A program made the position numbers and the translations under genes. A stretch of 50,000 bases of DNA. Origin: Glandiceps talaboti. Lineage: Eukaryota > Hemichordata > Enteropneusta > Spengelidae. The stretch lies in assembly GCF_964340395.1 (NCBI RefSeq), contig NC_135570.1, forward strand, positions 12,457,822 through 12,507,821, read 5' to 3'. The notes under the pieces are model-generated. The model worked only from the letters and a program-made list of their open reading frames with translations. It was not told where the DNA came from and did not search any database. Position 1 is the first letter of the stretch; each line of letters starts with the position of its first letter. Positions 9,894-21,081 of this stretch are shown here, in pieces.

Positions 9894-12800
9894 ACATGTA
9901 GTTTTATTTCAAAATAAATTACCAGTTGTTATTGAAACTTTGATATTTAAGCGCCACTTACTTTGTTATTTGCTCAATTGACACATTGCATTCTCATACC
10001 TATGTGGCCGGTAGCATATAATACACTTGGTAAAGAAGTAGTATAAGGTGTATGCTTAGAGCTTTATATATATATAATATATATATACTATTCGGCAATT
10101 CCTATCTATTGAAAACACGAGTGAAAACATTTACTCCAATTTCCAAAACTCATGGAATTGTAGTTGCTAGTGAGTACAATTCCACATTTTTTCCTCACTA
10201 TACACAGTTAATATTATATGCATTAGAAATAAAATCTGCTTTTAGCTATTTCCAGAATGTTTATGTTCACGGTCATTTACAAATTTGATAAAAGCAACGG
10301 AAGCGAAAATTACTTTTAAAATTGCTGAAAGCTGATAGGATCATTATAATAATTTGACCGCTTCAGAACAGCAAGGAAATCGGACAAGTTATTAATAGCT
10401 CGTTAATGCTGCGAAATGAGTTACGTTCACGTCAGAGCAGCCTCAAAACCAGTTCTTGTCCTCCCTTTCCCTTATTTGAAATCTGTGATACTTCACCAAT
10501 GTGGACTGCACGACTATAACTGTGTATGTTTGTCCTGACATTTCTTATAATTAAAATATATCGACTTGGTCGATACTATCGATATTATAGCTAGTCATCG
10601 GCAGACGTAAAGAAATGACTCAATCAGAGCCTTGTAACATACAAAAGAATCTAGAGTATAGTAGGGTATCTTAATTTCTTTTGGCTATCAATCAATCAAT
10701 TTTCTCACATACGTGCTTACGTAAACCTTATTAGCTACAGATAAGGTATCATCAGGCTCAGTCTATTTCATATACATCAGAGGATTGGTATCTGAGTGTC
10801 ATCACCTTTCGTAGTTAATCATGTGCTTGTCTGTTGGCAAGGCTTTACAATTGTTGTAAAACTGAATATTAACACTCCTTGTATGAGCACAAATAGTATA
10901 GCCACATGTATTTCGTAAACCAGCAAAAAAACTTTTCGATAAGATTTTTACATTAACTTCAGGATGAGTGGTTCAACTCTGGCCTTAGTATCATTTACAT
11001 TGTATGGACCATACTTACTTTGTTGAATAGATATGATATAGAATAGACCATCTCATTTGTCGATTCTTTACGTACAGCTATCACCATATCCTGAAGCCTT
11101 ACTGATGAACTGGTATTCTTTGTGGGATTTGACACTTGTGATGAATGGGATTGATGAAATATATAGATTGAAAATGTATCGATGGCATATGTTTGTAATT
11201 TTTATGTGTAAAATAATGATTAAGAGTAGAGCCTGCGACGACATATCCTTCAACACACAATTCTGTGAATGGATGGGACACTCAGGTATGTACCACTCGA
11301 CGTTTCTATCACAAAATGTTAATTGTTTTAGCACGACACGAGGACCTTCATTAGGTTTCGATTGTTTTTCGTCGTGAAAATTCAGTATCCCTTGACGATG
11401 TAATGAAAGAAGGAAATGAGAAACCTGATTTTATTCTAAATTAGGCTCATTCTACGTTTTATTCTATTATGTTGGGGCTTTAAGGGTTATTTCAGCCATT
11501 CACTTTTGTTGCTGCAACTTTAAAGTTGCCTGGTAACGGAATCATTCAGGCCCCATTATTTTAATGAATATTCAAAACTGAAGGCCTTCATGTTTTGTAT
11601 ATCTGAAAATAATGCCTTGGTGATGAATAAACGAAATGATACATAGATCTTGTTTACAACGGCTATAATTCTATACAATGTATTGATTACTTACATCATG
11701 CTTTTTATAATTGGAGTTTATAACCACAATAGAGGTGCCTTTAGGATAACATTGCAATAACATCATGACTAATAGGTTGTAATACATTTTATATTTTAGC
11801 CTCAGAGAACAAAATCTTTAAAATATTAACATTTTAATCGTTGGCCGAGTTATTGATTGCTGTTCAAGCTGTCTTCATGGGTGCTAACTATTGTATGGTG
11901 TACCAATATTACCTTTGAGGCTTTAACTTTTTAACTATCAACATCACAATGTAATGAATATTTCTGAACGTGCTTTGTAGTAAAATGCAAAAACAACGCG
12001 ATCAGCTTTCAGGCATATTGTAACTGCATTCAAATATCAAAAGCCACTGTTTGTCTATAAATCTCAAGTTAGTATGTCAGTCTGACATACATATATGTTT
12101 AAGTAACTATGGTGATTTTCACTTTTCTACAATAGCAATAAATTGGGTTCCCCAAGTGATTGTTTTGTTTAAGCTAGGTACTGTGAGCACTTAGCGTAAC
12201 TTAAACCGATAATTGCAAGGATTTAAATCTACATGTTGCTGTTTATTTATTTACAAGATAAGGCTGGGAGCAAATCTTTCTCAAACTTTCCTGGCATATC
12301 GAGAAAGTATGTGCAATTCTCTTATACGTGTCTCTTGAGGACGTTCCTGTTCCCATGCGTAAGTACATATAGAATGCTTCTTTCATCAATAGTGGTCGAT
12401 GGAATAAAGTAGACGCAACACTGCTGTTGAATGCAAAATGAAATCAATTACTCTTCCTGGTATCATTCTGGAAAGTAGTGTAGGATTTCATCCTGAACTT
12501 TTCCTTTTGAAGGTAAAAATTGGAAAAGTCTAGTGAAGCCATTACGATACAACAATAACACTCACTTTCAAACAATACGACCAAATTGTGTGTTCAGATG
12601 TCTTAAACTATATTACTGGAATATATACATTGCATTTTCCTGAATAAAAATGAACAAAGTTATCTTAAGTATGATGTATTAATCAAACCATTCAAATGAA
12701 AAAGCAAAACAGGATCACTTTTTCATACAAACTATATAGCTGTCAAAAGTGGGTTTTGACAATCTACCTTCTTAAGAAATAAGCCGTGATAATGTTTATA

Positions 12801-13298
12801 TGATGTGTGTGAGACATTTCATTGACAAGCTTCAAGCTGTGTTCAATCCTTTAAAATTCAGAATATTTTGCATAGAATTTTGATATTGAGATTTAGTGTA
12901 CTTTTTAAAATTCCATCACACATTATAATACATTTTATAGTGATTCTGTCACGTGGTTGACTAGGGGTTTCTATACTATTCATTTCAATAATCTATGATA
13001 GCCTATGTTCGTTATTAACTTCGCAGATATACTAAATCTGTCTTTCTATAGTGAAATATCTGGTTCAGTAACTGTCGAACCAAATATATTGCACAGAGAA
13101 GCATTTTTTCAACTCAAGCCGATTCCTCTTTTGTATTGATTCATGGGAATAAACAAAAGTAAAATTACATGATAAGAAAGTCGCATTTCTCAACTTTAAA
13201 ATTAGGGGTTGTGTACTTCAGGATAAACAGTACAGCTTACTATACAACAATTACTATATCATGTTTGCTAAGGTAGGGAAGGCTATGGTTATACTAAT
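9894..13298. other. Long featureless AT-rich stretch
   Basis: No gene is supported. Small items are a TA palindrome (10065-10088), an inverted pair TATCGAC/GTCGATA with TATCGATA beside it (10559-10584), and a perfect 16 bp palindrome (11514-11529). The frame at 11057-11377 plus (106 codons) overlaps two minus-strand frames and has no recognisable domain. Confidence 0.5.
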
Positions 13299-13520
13299 GT
13301 CTGTCTGTCTGCCTTTGCCACACTGTCTGTCTTTGTGCCGATTATCTCGGAAACCACACAATGATTTTAATAAAATGTGCTACACAAATACAAATTTCTA
13401 GGACTGTGGCTAACAGTAATTAGATTTTGGGCCAAATTCACATATTTTAAGTAGCTTCAGTAGCATTATTTTTTTCTGATTTTGTTCGTATTTGCATATG
13501 TATTTCTGTATGCTTCCAAG
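13299..13520 (+). mobile_element. Dispersed repeat with TCTG-rich start
   Basis: A short run of TGTC units is followed by GCCACACTGTCTGTC, GCCGATTATCTCGG and AAACCACACAATGATTTT. This order of a TCTG run, 'cggaaaccacacaatgattt' and 'acacaaatac' is the typical look of a non-autonomous repeat common in marine invertebrate genomes (recalled pattern, not a search result). Its 3' end is not defined. Confidence 0.45.
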
Positions 13521-15420
13521 CCACTTCATTGAAATGAAAATTCGGTTCGATGATTTTTGCTAAGATTGATGTCCACTAATTAAACATTAAACAAAGACAA
13601 ATATGATGTCTACCACAAGCGGGATTTGCTTTTATGGCAAGAACATTAACAGCTAGAACTATATATTTCGTAAATATATGCATACTAATGAGATATATTA
13701 ACATATTTTGCCAGTTTTATTGCTATTTTTTCTTTTCTCATAGTAGTTAGGCCTTAACTAACTGAAAATTGCTATAGTCATGCTATTTCAGTCCGGCAAC
13801 AATAAAGAGACATTTTGTATCAATGTATATCTATTAACCTTCATAATAATACTTAATTGTCATATGTATAAACAAATATGCACTGAAACCTCTAAGTGGA
13901 TCTATGAAACAAACGTTAAAAATAACAAATGACGCATCAAAATTGTATATTACTATCATGACACTGCAAACAACAATACGACTCATTTAAAATGCGAACA
14001 GCGAGTTGATTAAAAGCTGTTTTTGAAACGGTTTTAATGGATCAATACAATGTGCCAGACGGTAACAATTCAAAGAATGGGTGCACCAGGTGATAAATGT
14101 CATCGATCATAGAGCATGACATCCTAGTATTGCATGATTTAATATCTTTTCGATTTTTGCTGTAGAATTATGTTAAAATGAAACTTGTTGGGTGCATAAT
14201 ATTTTTGGCCACACACTAAATTATTTTGGAATTAAAAATTGTACATACGAATTAACTTGGATAACATATTTAGGATAATTGCATTTCCTTCTCAAGAAGA
14301 TTAACTCTTATGATAGGAAACTAAGTATACAATGACAAATATTAGGTAGAAAGATAAATTGTTAAATTTTAGCGCGAATACATGAGTACTTATTAGTATT
14401 CAGTTTTCCAATATGCTCAGTATTCTATGATACCTATGGGACCATTTTCAGTTTCAATTTTGTTCAATCAAGTATAACTTCTATTTTTTTTTAAAAATTG
14501 TACGAAGACCCTTGATTTTTTTTGTTTGATTTCAACTAAGAATTGGTTGGAGTTTTCGTGAACAAAGTAACACCAAAATTGTATTTCCAAGGTGCTTGTA
14601 ACGTTAATGTACCAGCAATGGGTTATAACATGAGAGGCTGTCAAATTACACCTGGTTTGCATAATGCGTTAACATACCTGAATACTAATAACCTAAATGG
14701 TTGATGAAATCATCGTTTATTACCATGATGCGTCATCTGCTATTGCCATGAGATTCGCTGAAGGTCATTTCGCGAAATATCTACCCTTTTCACAAATATA
14801 ATTGCCCAGTGTCAGTTAATTGACTCGTATGCAGTTGTTATGAAGAATTTAAAAAAATACCTTATTGAGCAAACATGTAATAAATAGTTTCAAAATAGAC
14901 AGGTTTAAAGCCTAAAGACCCACAATTCTTTGTGTTGATACTGCGCTCCTTCGCAACACAGTATGCAGAGTCATTTTTCATTTCTCTGCCTGAAAGATTA
15001 ACACTTACTTTACCCCTTTTTTGTAAACTAATTGCGCAGTGTATTAACCTGTTTAGTGCTGTATTCTCACGAATGAATCATCTTAAATACTAAAGTGTCG
15101 AGTTCACTTGACATTAGTTCTGAAGATAAATGAGCTCTAAAAATAGGACGTTTAACGTTTTTAGTGAAAGATGAAACTAGTATTAACATTCATAGGTCAA
15201 TATACACACACTCTGTCTTTGACTGTTTGACTTGGTCGCATATAATGTAACGTTATTTTGGCCCCCTGAGGACATTATCGTCCCGCAGTTTTACGTTCAT
15301 ATTTCGTATCAAAATGGCACTATCGGGATAAGCAGTTATTTTAAATGTTGTTATTAGGAGCCATTCAACAGACATTTGTTTTAGTCTGGCACATAATTCT
15401 CCTGATTGATTGATTGACTG
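13521..15420. other. Featureless AT-rich stretch
   Basis: I see no gene, array or recognisable repeat. Confidence 0.55.
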
Positions 15421-15496
15421 AATTAATTAATTAATTAATTAATTAATTAATTAATTAATTAATTAATTAATTAATGACCGACCTGACTGACTGACT

Positions 15497-15568
<72 letters not shown>

Positions 15569-15580
15569 AACAAACAAACA
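15421..15580. repeat. Five-motif compound microsatellite: TTGA, AATT, CTGA, GACA, AAAC
   Basis: A few TTGA units just before 15420 lead into AATT (15421-15474), then CTGA (about 15483-15499), GACA (about 15497-15564) and AAAC (about 15563-15580). Neighbouring motifs differ by one or two bases, as expected if each block arose by mutation at the edge of the previous one and was then amplified. Confidence 0.95.
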
Positions 15581-17181
15581 GAGAAAGACTGTTTCTGTTG
15601 TTTCACAGATCTATCTATACAAGTTGTTTTTGCTTTTACACATACGAGTTATCGACCTTTTATAGTTAGACATATCATGAAAACAGTACTATCAGTTTCG
15701 CCTTCGTTTGCGTAGCGTGTTAGTAATAAAAAAAGTACATTATACTACATCTCGAGCTGTACGTAAAACAAATTCGATGGCTTTATATTCAGGTTTACGT
15801 TCAAGTCAAAGAAGCTTGATTCATACCACAAGAATAGCGTCATGTAAAGTATTATGGTTTTACAAACTTGAATGACGCCTTCGTTACTAGTCCAGTATGG
15901 TACCCAACTGCAGAATTGTTATCTGTCATGACTTTTCACTTCACAGTACCTTTGACTTTTGAATTCATTTTAAAGTGTAATTATATGTCTTTCAAAGTAG
16001 ACCGGCTTGTTGAATACCATATGGTTGCACTAATGTGGTAGCCTTGCTTGGAAAGTTGGTGATACTTGTGTGTTTCTACGACCCCACTCTGTACATATGC
16101 CTTGCAATAACCTTGTTATGTAGTTGACGTCATGCATGCGAATACACCTCTTTGAAAACATATGCAAAACTGTGTTAATTCTGGTTATGTTATGTAACAA
16201 TAAATAGATACATAAAGTTAAAGTATATGATTATTTATAAATCCCTCAAAATTTATTTTTTATCGTTTTTGTTCTCTTTAGTAAAATATCCCTTCATTTG
16301 TAAGATTGTGGCTTGTAATTTGTATCTATTGGATTTTGCTTTTCACCGGATTTATATTGCTTTCATTTTTTGCCTTAATCTATTTTTTTGTATCGGGCCA
16401 CAGTGTAAATAAGTTTATTTTTTAAATAAACTTTCAAATCGCTGTGTAAGCATTGTGCAAAATGTGCACCTTGTTAATTTCGTATTTATGTACTTTTGTT
16501 CTATGTGACTTGCAAATTAGGAGGTATTGCACTAACTGACCTTCTAGAATAAATGTTATTAATGGCAACAGAGGCTATACAATTCCACGTATTAGTCTGT
16601 TATATATGATGGGACATCATCAGAATATCTTGACTAGTTAAACCCACATGCAAATGGGATCCTAATTTATGGGTATATTCATTGAAAATATCAAAGTTGG
16701 GCAATTGTGGCAAGTTCATTGACTAGGCAAACCTTTCTTCATCTTTGAAACCATTCGTGGCATTAACCCCATCAGCGAAAGGTGAAGTTGACATCCAATG
16801 TGACAATTTGTTTTGAGTGAATATGCAGCAATTTGTTATATGATAATGTATTATGTTATATGATATTCCCGTATCATACAGGAGAGTGAAGGAACGATTT
16901 GCATATCTCCTCTTAATTATCATATATTTTCGCGTTTACATGTTTTTTTATGTAACCTATTTTCATGGCATAGGCAACAGCAATGTCTACAATGTTTGCT
17001 TTGTCTTCAAAGTTTAGAAATGACTCGAAGAGGAATCGGAATAACTTGATGAAAGACATTTAGGTTTGAGTACATTATATGTAAATCGTAAGATGGATTG
17101 ACAATGGAAAGAATGATAACTGTTGTGTCACCTTACCAGTATATAACCCATGTGAGTTAAAACGCACCTCTATTGTTTCAG
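15581..17181. other. AT-rich non-coding stretch
   Basis: No gene is supported. The stretch holds a perfect CRE palindrome TGACGTCA (16125-16132) and the hairpin at 16411-16433. The frame at 16227-16412 is hydrophobic only because the DNA is T-rich. Confidence 0.5.
16411..16433. other. Perfect hairpin with AATAAA on both strands
   Basis: AAGTTTATTT (16411-16420) and AAATAAACTT (16424-16433) pair perfectly around a 3-base T loop. The stem places a poly(A)-signal-like AATAAA on each strand. It could be a convergent polyadenylation point or the end of a T-rich repeat. Confidence 0.5.
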
Positions 17182-17298
17182 CTATCAGGTGTCGACCGGA
17201 CGTACGTCAGCCTTACTGCTATATCGTTCATGTGTCCGGTAGATAGCAATTGTAATGCGTTCAAACAATCTCCTCTCTTCCTTTGGGTTAATAGCTGA
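17182..17298 (+). other. Exon-like open frame behind a good acceptor, unknown
   Basis: The acceptor TCTATTGTTTCAG ends at 17181. The frame starting at 17182 stays open for 38 codons and stops at TGA 17296. The stretch is richer in G+C than its surroundings. The peptide has a mixed, protein-like composition (for example SGVDRTYVSLTAISFMC), but I do not recognise it. A GTAGAT donor at 17239 is possible but weak. The length is not exceptional by chance. Confidence 0.15.
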
Positions 17299-17860
17299 CC
17301 CTTGATAGTGTTACTTCTGCCATCGAACAGCCTGGGCACATTCTCTAACTACGTCATTGCAACAGGTTTGACGGCAATCCTATCAATTTAATTATGAATT
17401 TATCGAGAGAAAATTGTGCGTGCGCAGAAAACGATCCTTTTGACCTGGGCCAACATTACAGCCTGTGACAAAGTATCAATGTTTGTTCTGCTGCAAAAAG
17501 CGTAACGGTTGTTTTTTTAAATGTAATTGTGTTTTTTTTTCAATGCAGATATACACTCTAATATAAACCGTTAGCTGAGATATAAAACACGAAAACACGT
17601 GAATACTGCACTCTGAGTATGATTAATAAAGTATGTATCTGACATAAATTGTACAGTCAGTGAATATATGCCAAGCGTATCATGTCCTGCCCATGCAGTG
17701 TTATTTTCTGTCCATTTTACTACATCATACCAACACCATTAAACCTTTCTAATCAATACATCACCTAGATTCTGGTTTGTTGACTGTTAACTCAAGTTAC
17801 ATTATCATCAGGATCACCCAGCAATCTTTGAAAACGTCTGCAACCCACAACTCCACAAAA

Positions 17861-18202
17861 TATTATTTATTAATATCTTATTGTTTCACAATGTCAGCAC
17901 TTTGTTCTGAAATAACTTCTTCTATTATTGTACAACTCGTTAATCTACACATTAGCTACTGTATCGAAATCTGGAGAGGTGCTTTCATTTCATTCTTTCT
18001 TGAAGTAGGTATTTTACCTATTCACAAACTTTGTAGATTTCACACTTGCCCATTTTGTTAAAGTAATCAATTTGCTCATGATATAGACCATAATCTAGAT
18101 ACAGTTCACCATTGCTATCCTACCCGTTTACTACTCATGGCAATTATTATCATTGTAAGGCGTACGTGTATTTCCTTAACTCAATTGTCCATTGTCATTT
18201 AA
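17861..18202 (+). pseudogene. Decayed non-LTR retrotransposon reverse transcriptase, C-terminal part
   Basis: The plus-strand frame running through 17777-18061 contains QLVNLHISYCIEIW (17933-17974), which fits the 'YPHISYCIEIWG' segment after the catalytic core of CR1/L2/jockey-type LINE reverse transcriptases. It is followed at 18002-18046 by a segment matching 'LGILPIHKLCRFHTC'. In intact elements some 40 residues separate the two; here only a few do, so there is an internal deletion. After a stop at 18059, the same frame gives HHCYPTR (18107-18127) and then VRRTCISLTQLSIV, matching the 'H.Y.TR ... R....LTQ.SI' end of these proteins. The catalytic YxDD region is not visible upstream. This is a dead fragment. 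Confidence 0.55.
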
Positions 18203-20196
18203 AACTATTTTAATAATTATTATATCACATTAATTAGTTTATCTATTACTATCACTTTTCATATCATTCATTTTTCTTTCTTCCTGTTATCTATGTATTG
18301 CTCAGTTACGCACTTGTACTTTTTTATTGTATATTTATTTTGTCATGGTCACAGACTTGACTAGTGCAGATAGAACTATTTCTGTTATCCTCAGATATAC
18401 TATCCTGAAAGATTCTTCTTTGAAATGTACATATTTGTATTCTTGTTTGCATCTGCTGAAGACATCAACTCAAATGAAATGTTTGACAGAACGTCTATAC
18501 TGCGTATCGTCTAGTCTGGAAGATATCATCTTGCACCACTTGGATACTTTGCGAATAACATCATTTTGTGACTTTCAGGAGTATAATCAGCTTGATAAAA
18601 ATTGATATATCCGAGGCGTCCATAACGATCCCTTGATAGTCTACAAGACAGACAATATGACGGGACAGAGTTTTGCGTCTGAAACATATGTTTGTGTACA
18701 TGTTTACCTTAAGCCGTACATCAGTACGAGAGAATAGAGTATGTTTCAATATGTAGAATTTGAGCTTGCCACTTCCCATTTCTTGTACACACTGACGACG
18801 AAATCCCTCACAGCATCACTACACTAACTGTTGCCAATGTTCTTGTCTCAGTCAGTTTGCAACAATAATATAATTTTATCATATCCGGTATTATATAATA
18901 AAAGCATGAAAGCGAATGGGGCATAATTATCCAACGTCATAATATGCCCATATCTCAAATTATGTTACTATGCAGTTATGAAGGGAATCACAACCATTTC
19001 TAATATACCTATATACCATTAATATCCTTCAAGATGTAGTATACATATATCAAATAATGTGACGAATGCTTGTCTGAAAGTTAAATATGTAAGATTGAAA
19101 TCAAAATTTAAGCCAAACTCTGGAAAGCGACTGTATGTCATTAAATATTCATAAACGATTGAGTATATGGCATACATGCAAAAGTGATGCATCTAGGCCG
19201 GATTTTACCAATGATTGGAGGTATAAATTTTCAGCACAGCTATTGTCAGGAGCCATCGGATGACCCTATAGAATTTCCTTTCACACAGTATAACGTTATT
19301 CTTTCATATAGCTCTTTGCAAAAACAGAGAACTTTTATGTGTCTTAAGGCGTTTTCGGAGTTGGCGTCTTGGTGTCTTTTTAAAGTAGGATAGCCATTCA
19401 AACTGATCGATAGAATGTTGCATACATAAAATGTCAATCGGAAAATCAGCAGTCATTGTCGATAAAAATCGGATTTTTTTTTTTATTTTCATAAACTCAG
19501 ATATCAGATTTCTGTTTGGAGAAATAAACTCCAACAACTTACAAACTATATGCTATTACACATCTGGGCATGTACCATTCTAATCTGCTTCTCGGAGAAG
19601 GTTGCCTCTATGTTTCTCATGATCCGACCCGACCATATATGCCTTCAATCTGACGAAAAAATACATCAAATTGACGCCTTTCATTGCAGGATTAGAAAAA
19701 AATCACAACGTCACAAATTTTACGATAAAGACTGCGTGAAAGTTATAATTCATTGTTTAAATTTTGGAATTTTAATAAAACTCATGGCTCAAAAGTTCCG
19801 TTTGGCAGTAATTTCTAAGTCGTCCTTCTGCACCGAACTTCCATCCATAACTTTTAACATCAGGGGCTATGAGAAACATAGGTTGGGAGCCCTAAACCGA
19901 ATAACAGAGGTTACCTGAAGTATGCTGGCTATACATTTCATTTGCCTTTTCATGCAGGCATTACCGTGACTTTTGAGACACTTACATGAAAATCCGTCAA
20001 TTGAAAGCAGTGTTTCATTTGTAAATGAATTATCGATATCGATGTCCCGTGTGTAACAAATGATACTGTGAACGCATTCGCGCTAGCTCAATTTCTTCCT
20101 TAGAGTTCCAAGTTAACTTTTGGGCACGCCATATGTGAATATTCATGTAATAAGTTCTTATTTATTTGTTTTTAACATTCTGTTTCTCAGATAAAA
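18203..20196. other. AT-rich stretch, possibly LINE-derived at its left end
   Basis: The T-rich DNA to about 18350 could be the 3' part of the LINE fragment. Beyond that no gene is supported. The frame at 19550-19918 plus (122 codons, non-ATG start) is the longest non-repetitive one in the window, but it has no domain I recognise. ATCGATATCGAT (20032-20043) is a perfect palindrome. Confidence 0.45.
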
Positions 20197-20275
20197 ATGT
20201 AAAGCGCTTTATCGTGGGCGATAATGTATACGTTATCGGGCAATAAAGTAACCATTTACAAAAAAAAATGTCCTT
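20197..20275 (+). mobile_element. Possible LINE-type 3' tail with near-palindrome
   Basis: ATGTAAAGCGCTTTATCG resembles the 'AAAGCGCTTT' word near the 3' ends of several LINE families. It is followed by the near-palindrome CGATAATGTATACGTTATCG (20219-20238, one mismatched pair), CAATAAAG and an A-run (20261-20269). The identity is uncertain. Confidence 0.3.
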
Positions 20276-21067
20276 AAAAATATGACATAATTTTCCACCT
20301 AATGTGGAGGTATAAGTTTGTTTTAGTAATGGGTAAGTTCACTTTCAAAACACATTAATATGTTGATTACATTCCTCGCTCTTAGATTTGAGTTTTTATA
20401 GTTTTTGTATTTGCACCCTCTTCCCCTCTTTTTGTTTCTTTACACCCATCTACACAAATATACAATGCTCAAGTCATGTACTAAAATATCCAGGAATGAG
20501 TGAAGAGGTCTAACGAATCCCTAAACTTTAAGATAGACACTTTATAATACCAAAGTACAGGTGTAAAAATCAGACATCGTGTGTCATAGTTGTACAGTAT
20601 GGACTTGTATTTCACGTACATACGTCACACATCACATACTTCATTGTGGCATTGAGTGTTAGTATCGGATTCAGGGCCCAAGATTAGGATTAAAACTTAG
20701 ATGTCAAAGATTAATCCAGAAGAACAGAATGGTCCCATGTAATCCGTATGGCTCCACTGATACGATAATACTACTGGATTGAATCCCTGGCATGTGATAT
20801 TTCTATGTTTATTCCATTTAAGAGAAAAGATTGAAAAAGATTCAATTTGTCAAGTAGAAAATTCTTATACATTCAACACCGTGACGGTAATTTTAAAGGA
20901 TATAGTAGAACGTTTACATGTTAACGCTGCCATACAACACTCTTCGCCCTCTTGTGATATCAAGGGGTGGTTTATTTACCAAATGCATGATTACAAACCT
21001 TTTTAACAGAAAAAACTTTTGTAAATGGGGATTCAAGAAATAGCTTCCAGGTAGCTATAGTATAGCT
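20276..21067. other. Featureless stretch
   Basis: No gene or repeat recognised. A weak plus-strand frame lies at 20779-21006. Confidence 0.5.
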
Positions 21068-21081
21068 CCCCCCCCCCCCCC
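21068..21081. repeat. Poly(C) run of 14
   Basis: Fourteen consecutive C bases in otherwise AT-rich DNA. Confidence 0.95.

Noticed and set aside
11057-11377. 106-codon plus-strand frame
   Set aside because: Two minus-strand frames overlap it, and it has no recognisable motif.
19550-19918. 122-codon plus-strand frame
   Set aside because: No ATG at its start, no domain that I recognise, no flanking splice signals. Its length is not exceptional among the many chance frames.
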